Assembly (NCBI RefSeq): GCF_000260135.1
Contig: NZ_JH651384.1
Coordinates: 1,243,693-1,307,692, forward strand
Source of the DNA: Thiothrix nivea DSM 5205
GTDB lineage: Bacteria; Pseudomonadota; Gammaproteobacteria; Thiotrichales; Thiotrichaceae
Direction of reading: 5' to 3'
DNA: 64,000 nt
In this document: positions 28,476 to 37,439 of the stretch, in pieces
How positions within the stretch are numbered: position 1 is the first letter of the stretch
How the letters are laid out: each line of letters begins with the position of its first letter
Position numbers and translations under genes: made by a program
Notes under the pieces: model-generated
The model's input: the letters and a program-made list of their open reading frames with translations, nothing else
The model's database searches: none
Told to the model about the DNA's origin: nothing

Positions 28476-28917
28476 CATTTTGGCACAGGAAAAGCGTTCG
28501 TTGCGAGTGTTATTGGCAGAAGACAATCCGGTTAATCGGATGTTGGCAGTACGTTTATTGAATAAGGCGGGACACCAGACCATCGTCGCGGAAAACGGGC
28601 GTGCAGCGGTGCAAGCGTGGCAAACCCACCCAACCGACGTGATTTTGATGGATGTGCAAATGCCTGAGATGGATGGTTTAGAGGCTACTCGCTTGATCCG
28701 CAAAGCCGAACAGCTCGGCCAACTTGCCCCCACCCCTATCATTGCCCTGACTGCGAATGCCATGGAAAGCGACAAGCAGCACTGTCTAGTGGCAGGGATG
28801 GACGACTTCCTCAGCAAACCATTCCAAATCCAAACCCTGCTGGAGACTTTGCAACGTGCCTGCCCCAATACGGAACCCAGCAGCAGCATCCCAAGAGCCT
28901 GCATAGCAGTAAAATGA
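28476..28917 (+). pseudogene. Detached receiver domain of the interrupted hybrid kinase
   Basis: This is a complete response-regulator receiver domain: LRVLLAEDNPVNRMLA, the phospho-accepting Asp in VILMDVQMPEMDG, the Thr in IIALTANAMES and the Lys in DDFLSKPF. In the restored gene it follows NILAQEKRS directly after the ATPase domain. It now lacks its own proper start; a TTG at 28444 inside the insertion element could start a 157-residue protein. The stop overlaps the next kinase gene by 4 bases. Whether the domain is still made is unknown. Confidence 0.75.
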
Positions 28918-31745
28918 AAATGGAAAACCATAACAGGCATACTTCCCAGGGTGATGGCTTCTTCACCCGCTACATTGTATACATCCTCTCATTCCTGCTA
29001 CTGATTGGCTCGGCAGTGGTGTTCTGGGTCAGTTACCAAAAAAGTCACAGGATCAATCAGGAAATCGCGGTTTATGAAGCCAGTCAATTCACCTCTTCCG
29101 TCAGCCGCTTCCGCACGTTTTATTCCCAGCAATTTGTACCGCGCGCCCAGAAAAATGGCATAAAAATCACCCATGACTACCAAGCTAACGAGGATACCCT
29201 GCCCCTGCCAGCGACCATGATAATGGATTTGGGTAAATTTCTGGGCGAAGGCAAGGAAAGCGCCTACAAAATACGGCTATACAGCGACATGCCTTTCCCT
29301 TGGCGCAAGGATGGGGGTGCGCGTGATGACTTTGAAAAATGGGCTCTTGGGGAGCTACGCAAAAATTCAGAGCAAGCGGTATGGCGGTTTGAAGGGGAAG
29401 GCGATGCCCAAGTGTTACGTTATGCCCGTGCTGACCGTCTGGGGGAAAGCTGTGTGGGCTGCCATAACACTTACCCCGGCACGCCCAAAAAAAACTGGAA
29501 GATAGGGGACGTGCGCGGCGTGCTGGAAGTCAGTCGCCCCATCAACGGTTTTGAAAAAGTTACCCAACAGGCGATGATGGAATCCTTCCTGATGTTGGTG
29601 GGCTTGGGTTTGGCCTTGTTGGTGATGTTGGGGATCGCCTTGCGTAGCCTGCGCGTTTCCCTTAAGGCATCCGAAGAATCCGCCGTTGCAACCAGAGTTG
29701 CCAACCAGAAATTAATGCTGGGGATTGAGGAACGTGAACGCCTGACAGAAGCCTTTAAAGCCAGCCAGATCAAGAGCCGTACTGTTATTGATTCAGTGCT
29801 TGACGCCATTATTGTGATCAACTCACAGGGCGTCATTATCGAAACCAACCAGTCAGTTGAACAGGTACTGGGATACACATCAGAAGAGCTGCTGGGGAAA
29901 AACGTCAGCATACTTATGGCAGACACAAACCAAGCGCAACATGATGGTTATCTCCGGCACTACCTGCAAACGGGTGAGCAGCAGATTATCGGCAAACCCC
30001 GCCAGCTAACCGCACGGCGTAAAGATGGCTCATTGTTCCCTATCGACCTTTCCGTAAACGAGGCACGCTTCGGCGACAATGTTGTGTTTACCGGCATCAT
30101 CCGCGACATCAGCCACCGTATTGAAGCGCAACAGGAACTGGCTAAAGCCCGCGATGCAGCACTGGAATCGGCCCGCCTCAAATCCGAATTTCTTGCCAAC
30201 ATGAGCCACGAAATCCGCACCCCCATGAATGGCGTCATTGGCATGACGGAACTACTGCTGGGTGGCAAACTGAACCGCGAACAGCGCGACCAGGTACGCA
30301 CAGTGCAGCATAGCGCGGAATCCTTGTTGAGCATCATTAATGACATACTGGATTTTTCCAAGATTGAGGCAGGCAAACTTTCCATCAGCAACACCCAATT
30401 TGAGCTGTTGCCCATCATCGAAAGCGTGATGGACTTGTTGATGGAAGATGCGCAAACCAAAGGCATAGAACTGGCATTTTTTATTGACCACAACGTGCCG
30501 AAAGCCATGGTCAGCGACCCTGTACGTATGCGCCAGATTTTGCTCAACTTGCTGAGCAACGCCATCAAATTCACCGAACGTGGCTATGTCATCCTCAAAA
30601 TCAGCACGCTGGATCTGGAATGCAGGCCACCCGGTGAAGCGCAGCAACTGCGTTTTGAGGTGCTGGATACCGGCTGCGGCATTCCGGAAGAGGCGCAAGC
30701 CAAACTGTTCAGGGCATTTTCCCAGGTAGATGGGTCAGTAACCCGCCAATACGGGGGCACGGGTTTGGGTCTGGCCATCAGCAAACAGCTTGCACAGCTC
30801 ATGGGTGGGGGTATTGGCCTGCTCAGTAAGGTTGGCGTTGGTTCGAGCTTCTGGGTGACGATTACGGTGGAAGTCAGCGCTGTTGGCGAACGCCCCGCCG
30901 TTGCCCACCCACTATCGGTATTACTGCTGGGTTCCAAACCGTTGATGAATACCTACTATGAAGCCCAGATGCGGGAATGGGGCATGGAGCCGGTGACGGT
31001 AGACTCCCTCAACAGCCTGCTGGTAAGGCTAGAAGAAAACAACCATGCATACGATGTAATCGTGCTGGATGCCGACATGTTTTACCACAAACCCGAGCAT
31101 CCCCTGGGCGTGCGAACCCTGATCCATTCGGTACGCGAACACAGCCAGTCACCCCTAATCATTTACGGTAGCAGCAGGCAAATAGCCCAACTGGAAATAT
31201 CACAGCAGCTGGGGCGTCAGGTTCACTTGCTGCCCAAACCGATCAAACATTCATTGGTACTGCGTTATCTGTCGCGTTTCCAGATTCAGCCCGCTCCGGT
31301 TGAACCCATCATGCAAACAGATGGCGCAACCATCCTGGCAGTGAACAAGAAACGCATCCTGCTAACTGAAGATCATTCGGTCAACCAGAAAGTGGCACTG
31401 GCCATGCTCAAAAAACTCGGCCATACCCATATCGACTGCGCCCTCAACGGCGAAGAAGCCCTGCAAGCCGTACAACAGAACGCTTACGATCTGGTGCTGA
31501 TGGATTGCCAAATGCCCAAAATGGATGGCTATGAAGCGACCCGCCAAATCCGCCAATTACCAGCCCCACTCTATCAAGCACTGCCTATCATTGCCTTGAC
31601 GGCTCATACCATGAAAGGTGACGATGAAAAGTGCTATGCCGCCGGCATGAATGACTACCTATCCAAGCCTGTGCGTCTGGATGAATTACAGAAAAAACTG
31701 GAAAAGTGGCTCACAGTGAAACTGGAACAAACTACCCCGGCCTGA
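28914..31745 (+). CDS. DUF3365 (haem-motif) hybrid histidine kinase with two receiver domains
   Basis: A 943-residue membrane-bound sensor kinase. The first helix (residues about 18-42) is followed by a periplasmic DUF3365 domain carrying a c-type haem motif, Cys180-Val-Gly-Cys-His184. A second helix lies near 223-243. Next come a coiled coil and a PAS domain (SVLDAIIVINSQGVI, about 300-410). HisKA with His in [12 protein letters not shown] and the ATPase domain ([31 protein letters not shown]) follow. A first receiver-like domain around 660-790 (VIVLDADMF) lacks the acidic pair and is probably degenerate. The C-terminal receiver is complete (LLTEDHSVNQK, LVLMDCQMPKMDG). A periplasmic haem suggests redox or gas sensing. 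Confidence 0.88.
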   Translation: MKMENHNRHTSQGDGFFTRYIVYILSFLLLIGSAVVFWVSYQKSHRINQEIAVYEASQFTSSVSRFRTFYSQQFVPRAQKNGIKITHDYQANEDTLPLPATMIMDLGKFLGEGKESAYKIRLYSDMPFPWRKDGGARDDFEKWALGELRKNSEQAVWRFEGEGDAQVLRYARADRLGESCVGCHNTYPGTPKKNWKIGDVRGVLEVSRPINGFEKVTQQAMMESFLMLVGLGLALLVMLGIALRSLRVSLKASEESAVATRVANQKLMLGIEERERLTEAFKASQIKSRTVIDSVLDAIIVINSQGVIIETNQSVEQVLGYTSEELLGKNVSILMADTNQAQHDGYLRHYLQTGEQQIIGKPRQLTARRKDGSLFPIDLSVNEARFGDNVVFTGIIRDISHRIEAQQELAKARDAALESARLKSEFLANMSHEIRTPMNGVIGMTELLLGGKLNREQRDQVRTVQHSAESLLSIINDILDFSKIEAGKLSISNTQFELLPIIESVMDLLMEDAQTKGIELAFFIDHNVPKAMVSDPVRMRQILLNLLSNAIKFTERGYVILKISTLDLECRPPGEAQQLRFEVLDTGCGIPEEAQAKLFRAFSQVDGSVTRQYGGTGLGLAISKQLAQLMGGGIGLLSKVGVGSSFWVTITVEVSAVGERPAVAHPLSVLLLGSKPLMNTYYEAQMREWGMEPVTVDSLNSLLVRLEENNHAYDVIVLDADMFYHKPEHPLGVRTLIHSVREHSQSPLIIYGSSRQIAQLEISQQLGRQVHLLPKPIKHSLVLRYLSRFQIQPAPVEPIMQTDGATILAVNKKRILLTEDHSVNQKVALAMLKKLGHTHIDCALNGEEALQAVQQNAYDLVLMDCQMPKMDGYEATRQIRQLPAPLYQALPIIALTAHTMKGDDEKCYAAGMNDYLSKPVRLDELQKKLEKWLTVKLEQTTPA

Positions 31746-31758
31746 TCCAGGTTCAGTT

Positions 31759-32973
31759 TCAGGGTTCTGCTGCCGCCAAATCCATGATTAACAGGGAGAT
31801 GTCATCCGGGCGCAGCGCAGCTGATTGCTCCAGCCCGAGCTTGCTGCGTAACTGCCCGATAACCTCAGCCGCTGGCTGGCTGTTGACGGTTTGCAGACAG
31901 TCCATCAGAGCGGCCTCAGTCAGTATGCCGCCCTTGGGGGATGGCAATTCCAACAAGCCATCAGAATACAGGATAAAACGGCTACCACTGGGAAAGGGGA
32001 CACTGATGGCATCATATTCCACCTCTTGCAGCAAGCCGATCGGGAAACCGGTACACGCTACCTGAACCAGCCCTTCGTTGCCTGGAGTGTAGAGGAATGG
32101 CTGCGGATGGCCAGCCTGCACAAAATGCAGCTGTTCCTGTTTAATGTCGATTACGCCCAGTATCAGCGTCAGGTAATGGTCTCCTGTATCCAGCTGTTCA
32201 TGCAGGTGCTGGTTCAGCCGGGTCGCCAGTCGTGCCGGAATCAAGGCAACATCATGAGGGGATGTAAGCTCCTCAGGGCAGTGTAGCTCGCTGGTGGCGC
32301 TCAACAAGGTTTGCAGGCACATCGACAACAAGGCGGAAGCAATACCATGCCCTGAAACATCAATCGAATAAAAAAAGAATAAATCCTCATTGATCGGAAA
32401 ATAATTAAAGGTATCGCCACCAATGTACTGCGCCGGTTGAAAGAACCAGTCGAGTTTAATGCGCCCAAACTGTTTCTGGTTGGGCAAAACGCCCGTTTGC
32501 AGGATGGCAGCGCGTTCCAGGTCGCCTTGTATCAGGCGTTGGGCAGCGGACAGCGATTGGTTAGCCTGTTCCAGATGGCGGTTTTTGTCTTCCAGATTGC
32601 GCTCCAGTTCCAGTACCCGTTGGGCGGCCCGCAGGCGTACTTCCAACTCCTCGCGCACAATCGGTTTGGTGGCGAAATCGTCTGCGCCCGCCTCCATGCC
32701 CTGGATCAGGTTTTGCTTGCCTGACATGCCGGTGAGCAAGATGATGTACACGTAATGCGGCAGGTTGGCAGAGCGTACCTTGCGACACAGGGTGGGCCCA
32801 TCCATGATGGGCATTAACCAGTCACTAATAACCAGTTGGAAATGCTGTTGCTGGATTAATTTCCAGGCAATTTTGCCATTATCCGCCAACACTACCTGAT
32901 GTCCCATCAGGGTAAGTGTGCGGCGCAGAATCAACTGCATATCCCTAGCATCGTCGACAACAAGAATATTCAT
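31759..32973 (-). CDS. Response regulator with PP2C/SpoIIE-type phosphatase output (RsbU-like)
   Basis: A 404-residue cytoplasmic protein with an N-terminal receiver (ILVVDDARDM, phospho-acceptor Asp51 in VISDWLMP, Lys in FATKP). A coiled-coil linker (about 120-160) leads to a SpoIIE-family PP2C phosphatase domain (about 175-395). The metal-binding motifs are present: YIGGDTFNYF, SIDVSGHGIASALLS, VQAGHPQPFLY, LYSDGLLEL and RPDDISLLIM. Such proteins dephosphorylate STAS antagonists in a partner switch, and the STAS and RsbW-like genes lie 7-8 kb away. It is convergent with the DUF3365 kinase gene, with stops 13 bases apart. The receiver suggests activation by a phosphorelay. Confidence 0.9.
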   Translation of the reverse strand: MNILVVDDARDMQLILRRTLTLMGHQVVLADNGKIAWKLIQQQHFQLVISDWLMPIMDGPTLCRKVRSANLPHYVYIILLTGMSGKQNLIQGMEAGADDFATKPIVREELEVRLRAAQRVLELERNLEDKNRHLEQANQSLSAAQRLIQGDLERAAILQTGVLPNQKQFGRIKLDWFFQPAQYIGGDTFNYFPINEDLFFFYSIDVSGHGIASALLSMCLQTLLSATSELHCPEELTSPHDVALIPARLATRLNQHLHEQLDTGDHYLTLILGVIDIKQEQLHFVQAGHPQPFLYTPGNEGLVQVACTGFPIGLLQEVEYDAISVPFPSGSRFILYSDGLLELPSPKGGILTEAALMDCLQTVNSQPAAEVIGQLRSKLGLEQSAALRPDDISLLIMDLAAAEP

Positions 32974-33128
32974 GCGTTAAGTTTTTTATGATCTAGTTAA
33001 CACTCAGTCATGACTATGCTACCATCAATAATTAAAATGTCCATATAGATAGAAACTATAAATTACGATTCCGGCAGGCGGTACATGCCGGGCTACCTAA
33101 TAATCTTTAAATATAACAGGTTGCCAAA

Positions 33129-33485
33129 ATGACAATAATGCCAAGCTCCCCCATTGATGAAGAAACCTACTCACAATTACTCGACATCATGGCGGACGAG
33201 TTCGCGGAATTGGTCAATTGCTTTCGTGACGACTCGGATCAAGCCCTTCGGCTCCTCCAACAGCATGTCAACGCTGAAGATAGCGCTGCGGTTGGGATTA
33301 TATGCCACAAACTGAAGTCCAGCAGCAAACTGATTGGTGCTTTCAAAATGGCTGAATTCGCCCGCCTGCTAGAGGATTACAAGGACGATAACGACCAACA
33401 ACTGGCCGAAACCCATGTGCAACAGCTGTGCGACGAGTACGCCCGCGTTCAGGAGTGGCTGGACGCGCACGTTGTTGCCTGTTAA
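33129..33485 (+). CDS. Single-domain HPt phosphotransfer protein
   Basis: A 118-residue protein that is one HPt four-helix domain. The phospho-accepting residue is His60 in ICHKLKSSSKLIGA. It has no other domain, so it is a free phosphotransfer protein. The nearby hybrid kinases all end in receivers and lack their own HPt, while the PP2C regulator has an N-terminal receiver. It is therefore well placed to carry phosphate between them. ATG 33129 or 33138 could be the start; a weak AGG precedes. It is followed by the H-NOX gene after 45 bases. Confidence 0.85.
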   Translation: MTIMPSSPIDEETYSQLLDIMADEFAELVNCFRDDSDQALRLLQQHVNAEDSAAVGIICHKLKSSSKLIGAFKMAEFARLLEDYKDDNDQQLAETHVQQLCDEYARVQEWLDAHVVAC

Positions 33486-33530
33486 TAACCACCCACCCAT
33501 CGATAATCGACGCTATTCCAGGGGAAAAAT

Positions 33531-34079
33531 ATGAAGGGCTTGGTATTTACCGAATTTATGGAAATGGTAGAGCAAAAATTTTCTGCCAACATGGTTGACG
33601 ACATTATTGATGCATCGGAATTGTCATCTGGCGGAGCCTATACTGCGGTGGGCACTTACCCGCACTCCGAGATGGTATCGTTAGTACAAAATCTTTCCAG
33701 CCGTACCGGCATTGCCATACCACTCTTGATCAAAACGTTTGGACAATATCTATTTAGCCGTTTCGTGAGCTTGTACCCGGTATTCTTTGAGAACACCCCA
33801 GATGCGTTTGATTTTCTAGAGTCCATTGAAAATCATGTTCATACCGAGGTACGTAAACTCTACCCTGACGCTGAATTACCCACCTTTGAAACCTTTCGTG
33901 AAGGGGAACGCTCCCTGGTCATGATCTACCGTTCCCAACATCCCTTTGCATCGCTGGCGGAAGGGTTGATCGAAGGCTGTCTGGAACATTACCGAATCAA
34001 AGCGCAGGTCGAAGTTATAGACCGCTCAGACGGGCGCGGCACACAGGTCGAGTTCCACATCACCCGCATAGATGTGTAA
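33531..34079 (+). CDS. H-NOX haem-based gas sensor
   Basis: A 182-residue haem-NO/O2-binding domain protein, normal length for the family. The start [14 protein letters not shown] is typical. The proximal haem ligand is His104 in [14 protein letters not shown]. The propionate-binding YxSxR motif reads Tyr133-Arg-Ser135-Gln-His137, so the usual arginine is histidine. The end [13 protein letters not shown] is conserved. Its stop overlaps the start of a hybrid kinase (TAATG), the usual gene pair in which NO-bound H-NOX inhibits the kinase and affects biofilm behaviour. No distal Tyr pattern of O2 binders could be judged by eye. Confidence 0.92.
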   Translation: MKGLVFTEFMEMVEQKFSANMVDDIIDASELSSGGAYTAVGTYPHSEMVSLVQNLSSRTGIAIPLLIKTFGQYLFSRFVSLYPVFFENTPDAFDFLESIENHVHTEVRKLYPDAELPTFETFREGERSLVMIYRSQHPFASLAEGLIEGCLEHYRIKAQVEVIDRSDGRGTQVEFHITRIDV

Positions 34080-35425
34080 TGAACGACGAAATCAGCCGCC
34101 TGCAACGCCGTCTGGAACGCGAAAAAAGCGCCCGTAAACAGGCCGAACAGCTACTGGAAAACAAAAGCCTGGATCTTTACCGGGCTAATCAGGAGCTGCG
34201 TGCGCTGGCGGATTCGCTCGAAAACACCGTCGGGGAACGTACCCGCGAACTGGTTGAAGCACGTGACCAAGCAATGGCTGCCAGTCGTGCCAAAAGCTCG
34301 TTTCTGGCTGCAATGAGCCACGAAATCCGCACCCCCATGAATGGCATCATTGGCATGGCGACCCTGTTGCAGGATACCCGGCTCGATGCAGGCCAGCAGC
34401 ACCAGGTTGCCACCATTCTGCAATCCGCACAGGCATTGCTGGGGATACTCAACGATATTCTCGACATTTCCCGTCTAGAGGCAGGCAAACTAGAACTGTT
34501 GTCAGAAACTTTCCGCCTGTATGACATACTGCCAGGGATGCTTGAGACCATGCAAGCGATAGCCCGGCAGAAGCAACTGGAACTGCTCAAGGACATCCAC
34601 GCACAGACGCCAGATATCATGTGCGGGGATAGTTTACGCATACGCCAGATTCTGACCAACCTGATCGGCAATGCCATCAAGTTTACCCCGCAGGGCACAA
34701 TTACTCTACGTATCCATCCATCCGCCACACATCCGGGCAGTATCCGCTTTGAAGTACAGGATACCGGTATCGGCATTCCACTGGAAAAGCAAGCCGACCT
34801 GTTCCGCGCTTTCAGCCAGATCAGCCGCTACGACCAACACAATAGCAGTGGCACTGGGCTGGGGTTGGCCATCTGCCGCAGGCTTGTCAATTTGATGGAC
34901 GGCACCATCGGTCTTGTGAGTACACCCGGTGTAGGCAGCACATTTTGGTTCGAAATTCCTCTGGCCGCTTCGCCCACGCAGATCGCAGTAAAGCAGGCCG
35001 GACATGAAAAACTGCCCGCATCTGCCACAATGCAATACGCAAACACTGGCCACCATGTACTGGTGGTTGAAGACCATAAGGTCAACCAACTGGTCGCCAA
35101 AGGTATGCTGACGAAACTGGGCTACAAAGTCACGCTGGCAGAAACCGGCTTCCAGGCAGTCGAACTGCTACGCAGTCAGGATGACTTTGACCTGGTACTG
35201 ATGGACATCCAGATGCCAGGCATGAATGGCGTAGAAGCAACCCGCATTATCCGCAATGAATTCCCTGATCGGCCACTACCCATCCTGGCCCTCACCGCCA
35301 ACGCCATGAAAGGCGATGAGCAGGAATACCTGGCTGCTGGCATGGATGCTTGCCTGACTAAACCAATCCAGATTGTCCAACTGGCAGCAGCACTCAGGGA
35401 ATGGTGCCGGGCAACAGCTGGATAA
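34079..35425 (+). CDS. H-NOX-associated hybrid histidine kinase
   Basis: A 448-residue cytoplasmic kinase without membrane helices. A long coiled coil (residues 1-75) is followed by HisKA with His in [12 protein letters not shown]. The ATPase domain ([31 protein letters not shown]) and a C-terminal receiver ([30 protein letters not shown]) complete it. It overlaps the H-NOX gene by one base and lacks any input domain of its own, so H-NOX is the likely input. It has no HPt domain; the separate HPt 600 bases upstream is the likely phosphate partner. Confidence 0.92.
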   Translation: MNDEISRLQRRLEREKSARKQAEQLLENKSLDLYRANQELRALADSLENTVGERTRELVEARDQAMAASRAKSSFLAAMSHEIRTPMNGIIGMATLLQDTRLDAGQQHQVATILQSAQALLGILNDILDISRLEAGKLELLSETFRLYDILPGMLETMQAIARQKQLELLKDIHAQTPDIMCGDSLRIRQILTNLIGNAIKFTPQGTITLRIHPSATHPGSIRFEVQDTGIGIPLEKQADLFRAFSQISRYDQHNSSGTGLGLAICRRLVNLMDGTIGLVSTPGVGSTFWFEIPLAASPTQIAVKQAGHEKLPASATMQYANTGHHVLVVEDHKVNQLVAKGMLTKLGYKVTLAETGFQAVELLRSQDDFDLVLMDIQMPGMNGVEATRIIRNEFPDRPLPILALTANAMKGDEQEYLAAGMDACLTKPIQIVQLAAALREWCRATAG

Positions 35426-35433
35426 CAATAACC

Positions 35434-35970
35434 ATGACAGAGCCAATGCTAATGAACAGTTTGCACCATGTATTGATAAGCACCTTGCTGGTTTTGCAGA
35501 CGTATCTGGTGTTCCAAAACCAGCAACTACGCACAGAAATGGATGGGGTCAAAACCCTGCAACGCGATTCTGCTTCAGTACTCGCTGAATCACTTACCCC
35601 CCTGAGCGAAAAGCTGGAAACCATCGACGCCGTCACCACAAAACTCGGCGGCGCAACAGATGAGGAAAGCAATAAGAAAATCAGTGCCCTGCAACAGCGT
35701 CTCGACTTGCATGGAATCCTGATCACGGTCAATCAGGCCGATCAGCTGCGCGCGGAAGGCAAAAGCGGGGCAGCCGCAGACAAGCTGAAAAGCGTCAAAG
35801 AACCCATCTGGCAGGCAGGCGACACACTCAAGGAACAAAAAGCCCGCTTGCAGGGGTTGATGCAACCCATCGACACACTGGTCGCCGCTTGGCAAGGGAA
35901 CGATACCACCACCGCCCCTGACACAATCCGTAAAGAACTTGAAACGGTTCTGGGAGAACTTGGCAAATGA
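35434..35970 (+). CDS. Small membrane-anchored coiled-coil protein
   Basis: A protein of about 178 residues that I do not recognise. It starts shortly after the kinase stop (ATG 35434; 35446 and 35452 are alternatives) and has one N-terminal hydrophobic segment (HHVLISTLLVLQTYLVF). A long, charged, mostly helical region with coiled-coil character follows. The stop overlaps the DUF3131 start by 4 bases (ATGA). By position it is likely a partner of the DUF3131 protein, spanning part of the periplasm. Confidence 0.65.
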   Translation: MTEPMLMNSLHHVLISTLLVLQTYLVFQNQQLRTEMDGVKTLQRDSASVLAESLTPLSEKLETIDAVTTKLGGATDEESNKKISALQQRLDLHGILITVNQADQLRAEGKSGAAADKLKSVKEPIWQAGDTLKEQKARLQGLMQPIDTLVAAWQGNDTTTAPDTIRKELETVLGELGK

Positions 35971-37439
35971 GCGAAAACAATAACAATAAACGGACTGACC
36001 TGTTTACGCACCTCCCAGTCAGGATTGGGCTGGCCTGGCTAAGTGGTCTGGCACTGGCAGGCATTATCATCTACCTAATCAACAGCCACGCACCAACAAC
36101 CACTGTCGCCGGTAATGCCAACATCATGCAAATGTTGAAATCCGGCAGCGAGGCAAACCCCGATTCCTTCTGCGCTCTGACCGTCAGCCCTGACAATGCC
36201 TGCCTGGGCGTCCCAACAGCGTTGTGCAGCAAGGATCTGGAAATGGCGCAAATTGCCTGGAAATATTTCGAAAACAACTACAACCCTAAAACCGGCCTCT
36301 ACAATGCGGCGGATAAATACCCGTCCACCACCATGTGGGATACCGGTTCGGCATTAGCAGCCACCATCGCCGCGCATGATTTCGGTTTCATCGATGACAA
36401 GGACTTCGATGAACGTATCCAGACCATGTTCAAGACCCTGGTCAACATGGAGCTGTTCAACAAAGAGGCACCTAATAAAGCCTATAACACCGAACAGACT
36501 GAAATGGTGGATTACCGTAACCAACCAACCACTGACGGTATTGGCGTTTCAGTACTGGATTTGGCACGTATAGTGTCGTGGCTGAACACCCTGAGCTGTA
36601 TGCACCCCAGGTACGCCTATCCCGCGCAAAAAGTCATTGAACGCTGGGACATGAAACGCCTACTGGCCGACGGGCAAATGTACGGCCTGTACCGCGACCC
36701 AGTGTCCAAAGAGATAAAAGTGGTACAGGAAGGCCGCTTGGGCTACGAACAATATGCTGGCAAGATTTTCCGCTCCCTTGGTTACGACCAACGCATTTCC
36801 GCCACTTACGACAATGAATTCCGTGCGACCATCAATATCTATGATGTGCCGGTTGCGTATGACCAGCGCGATCCGCGTGATCTGGGGGCATATAACTATG
36901 TTGTTACCGAATCCTACGTCATGGATGTGGTGGAAAATGGTCTTGATGCAGAAAACCGCCCGTTGCTGGACAACATCTACAAAGTGCAAAAACGCCGCTG
37001 GGAACAAACTGGTATTGTTACTGCCGTTTCGGAAGACAATATCGACCAGGAACCATACTTCCTCTATAACACCATTTTTACGGCTGGTTTGCCGTGGAAT
37101 ACCACCACCGATAAAGGTGTGCGTTACGACAACCTGAAAACGGTTTCCACCAAAGCCGCCCTGGCACTGGCAATGCTGTTCCCGGATGACCCGTACAGCA
37201 AGACGCTGGCTTACACCGTCGGCAATGCGTATAACCCTGAACGTGGCTGGTATTCCGGCATTTACGAAAATGGCGGCGGCTACAACACGTCGATTACCGC
37301 CAACACAAACGGCATCATCATGAGCTTGTTACTGTATAAAAAGTATGGGGAATTTTATCCATCCTGCCGGGCGTGCAAGCGTGGATTAACCTCGAAGCTT
37401 GCTAACACCCAGCCCTGCGATGCCTGCGCAACCCAATAA
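35967..37439 (+). CDS. DUF3131 protein (second copy)
   Basis: A 490-residue membrane-anchored protein. One helix (residues about 20-42) is followed by a periplasmic DUF3131 domain with the same blocks as the copy at 17457-19406: AQIAWKYFENN, STTMWDTGSALAATIAA, GRLGYEQYAGKIF, TAVSEDNIDQEPYF and SITANTNGIIM. It differs in an added cysteine-bearing N-terminal region (FCALTVSPDNACLGV) and a C-terminal tail with CRAC and CDAC. The tail overlaps the start of the next gene by 20 bases. It shares no glycosyltransferase neighbour of its own. A link to the GT2 operon 15 kb away is inferred from the paralogy. Confidence 0.85.
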   Translation: MSENNNNKRTDLFTHLPVRIGLAWLSGLALAGIIIYLINSHAPTTTVAGNANIMQMLKSGSEANPDSFCALTVSPDNACLGVPTALCSKDLEMAQIAWKYFENNYNPKTGLYNAADKYPSTTMWDTGSALAATIAAHDFGFIDDKDFDERIQTMFKTLVNMELFNKEAPNKAYNTEQTEMVDYRNQPTTDGIGVSVLDLARIVSWLNTLSCMHPRYAYPAQKVIERWDMKRLLADGQMYGLYRDPVSKEIKVVQEGRLGYEQYAGKIFRSLGYDQRISATYDNEFRATINIYDVPVAYDQRDPRDLGAYNYVVTESYVMDVVENGLDAENRPLLDNIYKVQKRRWEQTGIVTAVSEDNIDQEPYFLYNTIFTAGLPWNTTTDKGVRYDNLKTVSTKAALALAMLFPDDPYSKTLAYTVGNAYNPERGWYSGIYENGGGYNTSITANTNGIIMSLLLYKKYGEFYPSCRACKRGLTSKLANTQPCDACATQ

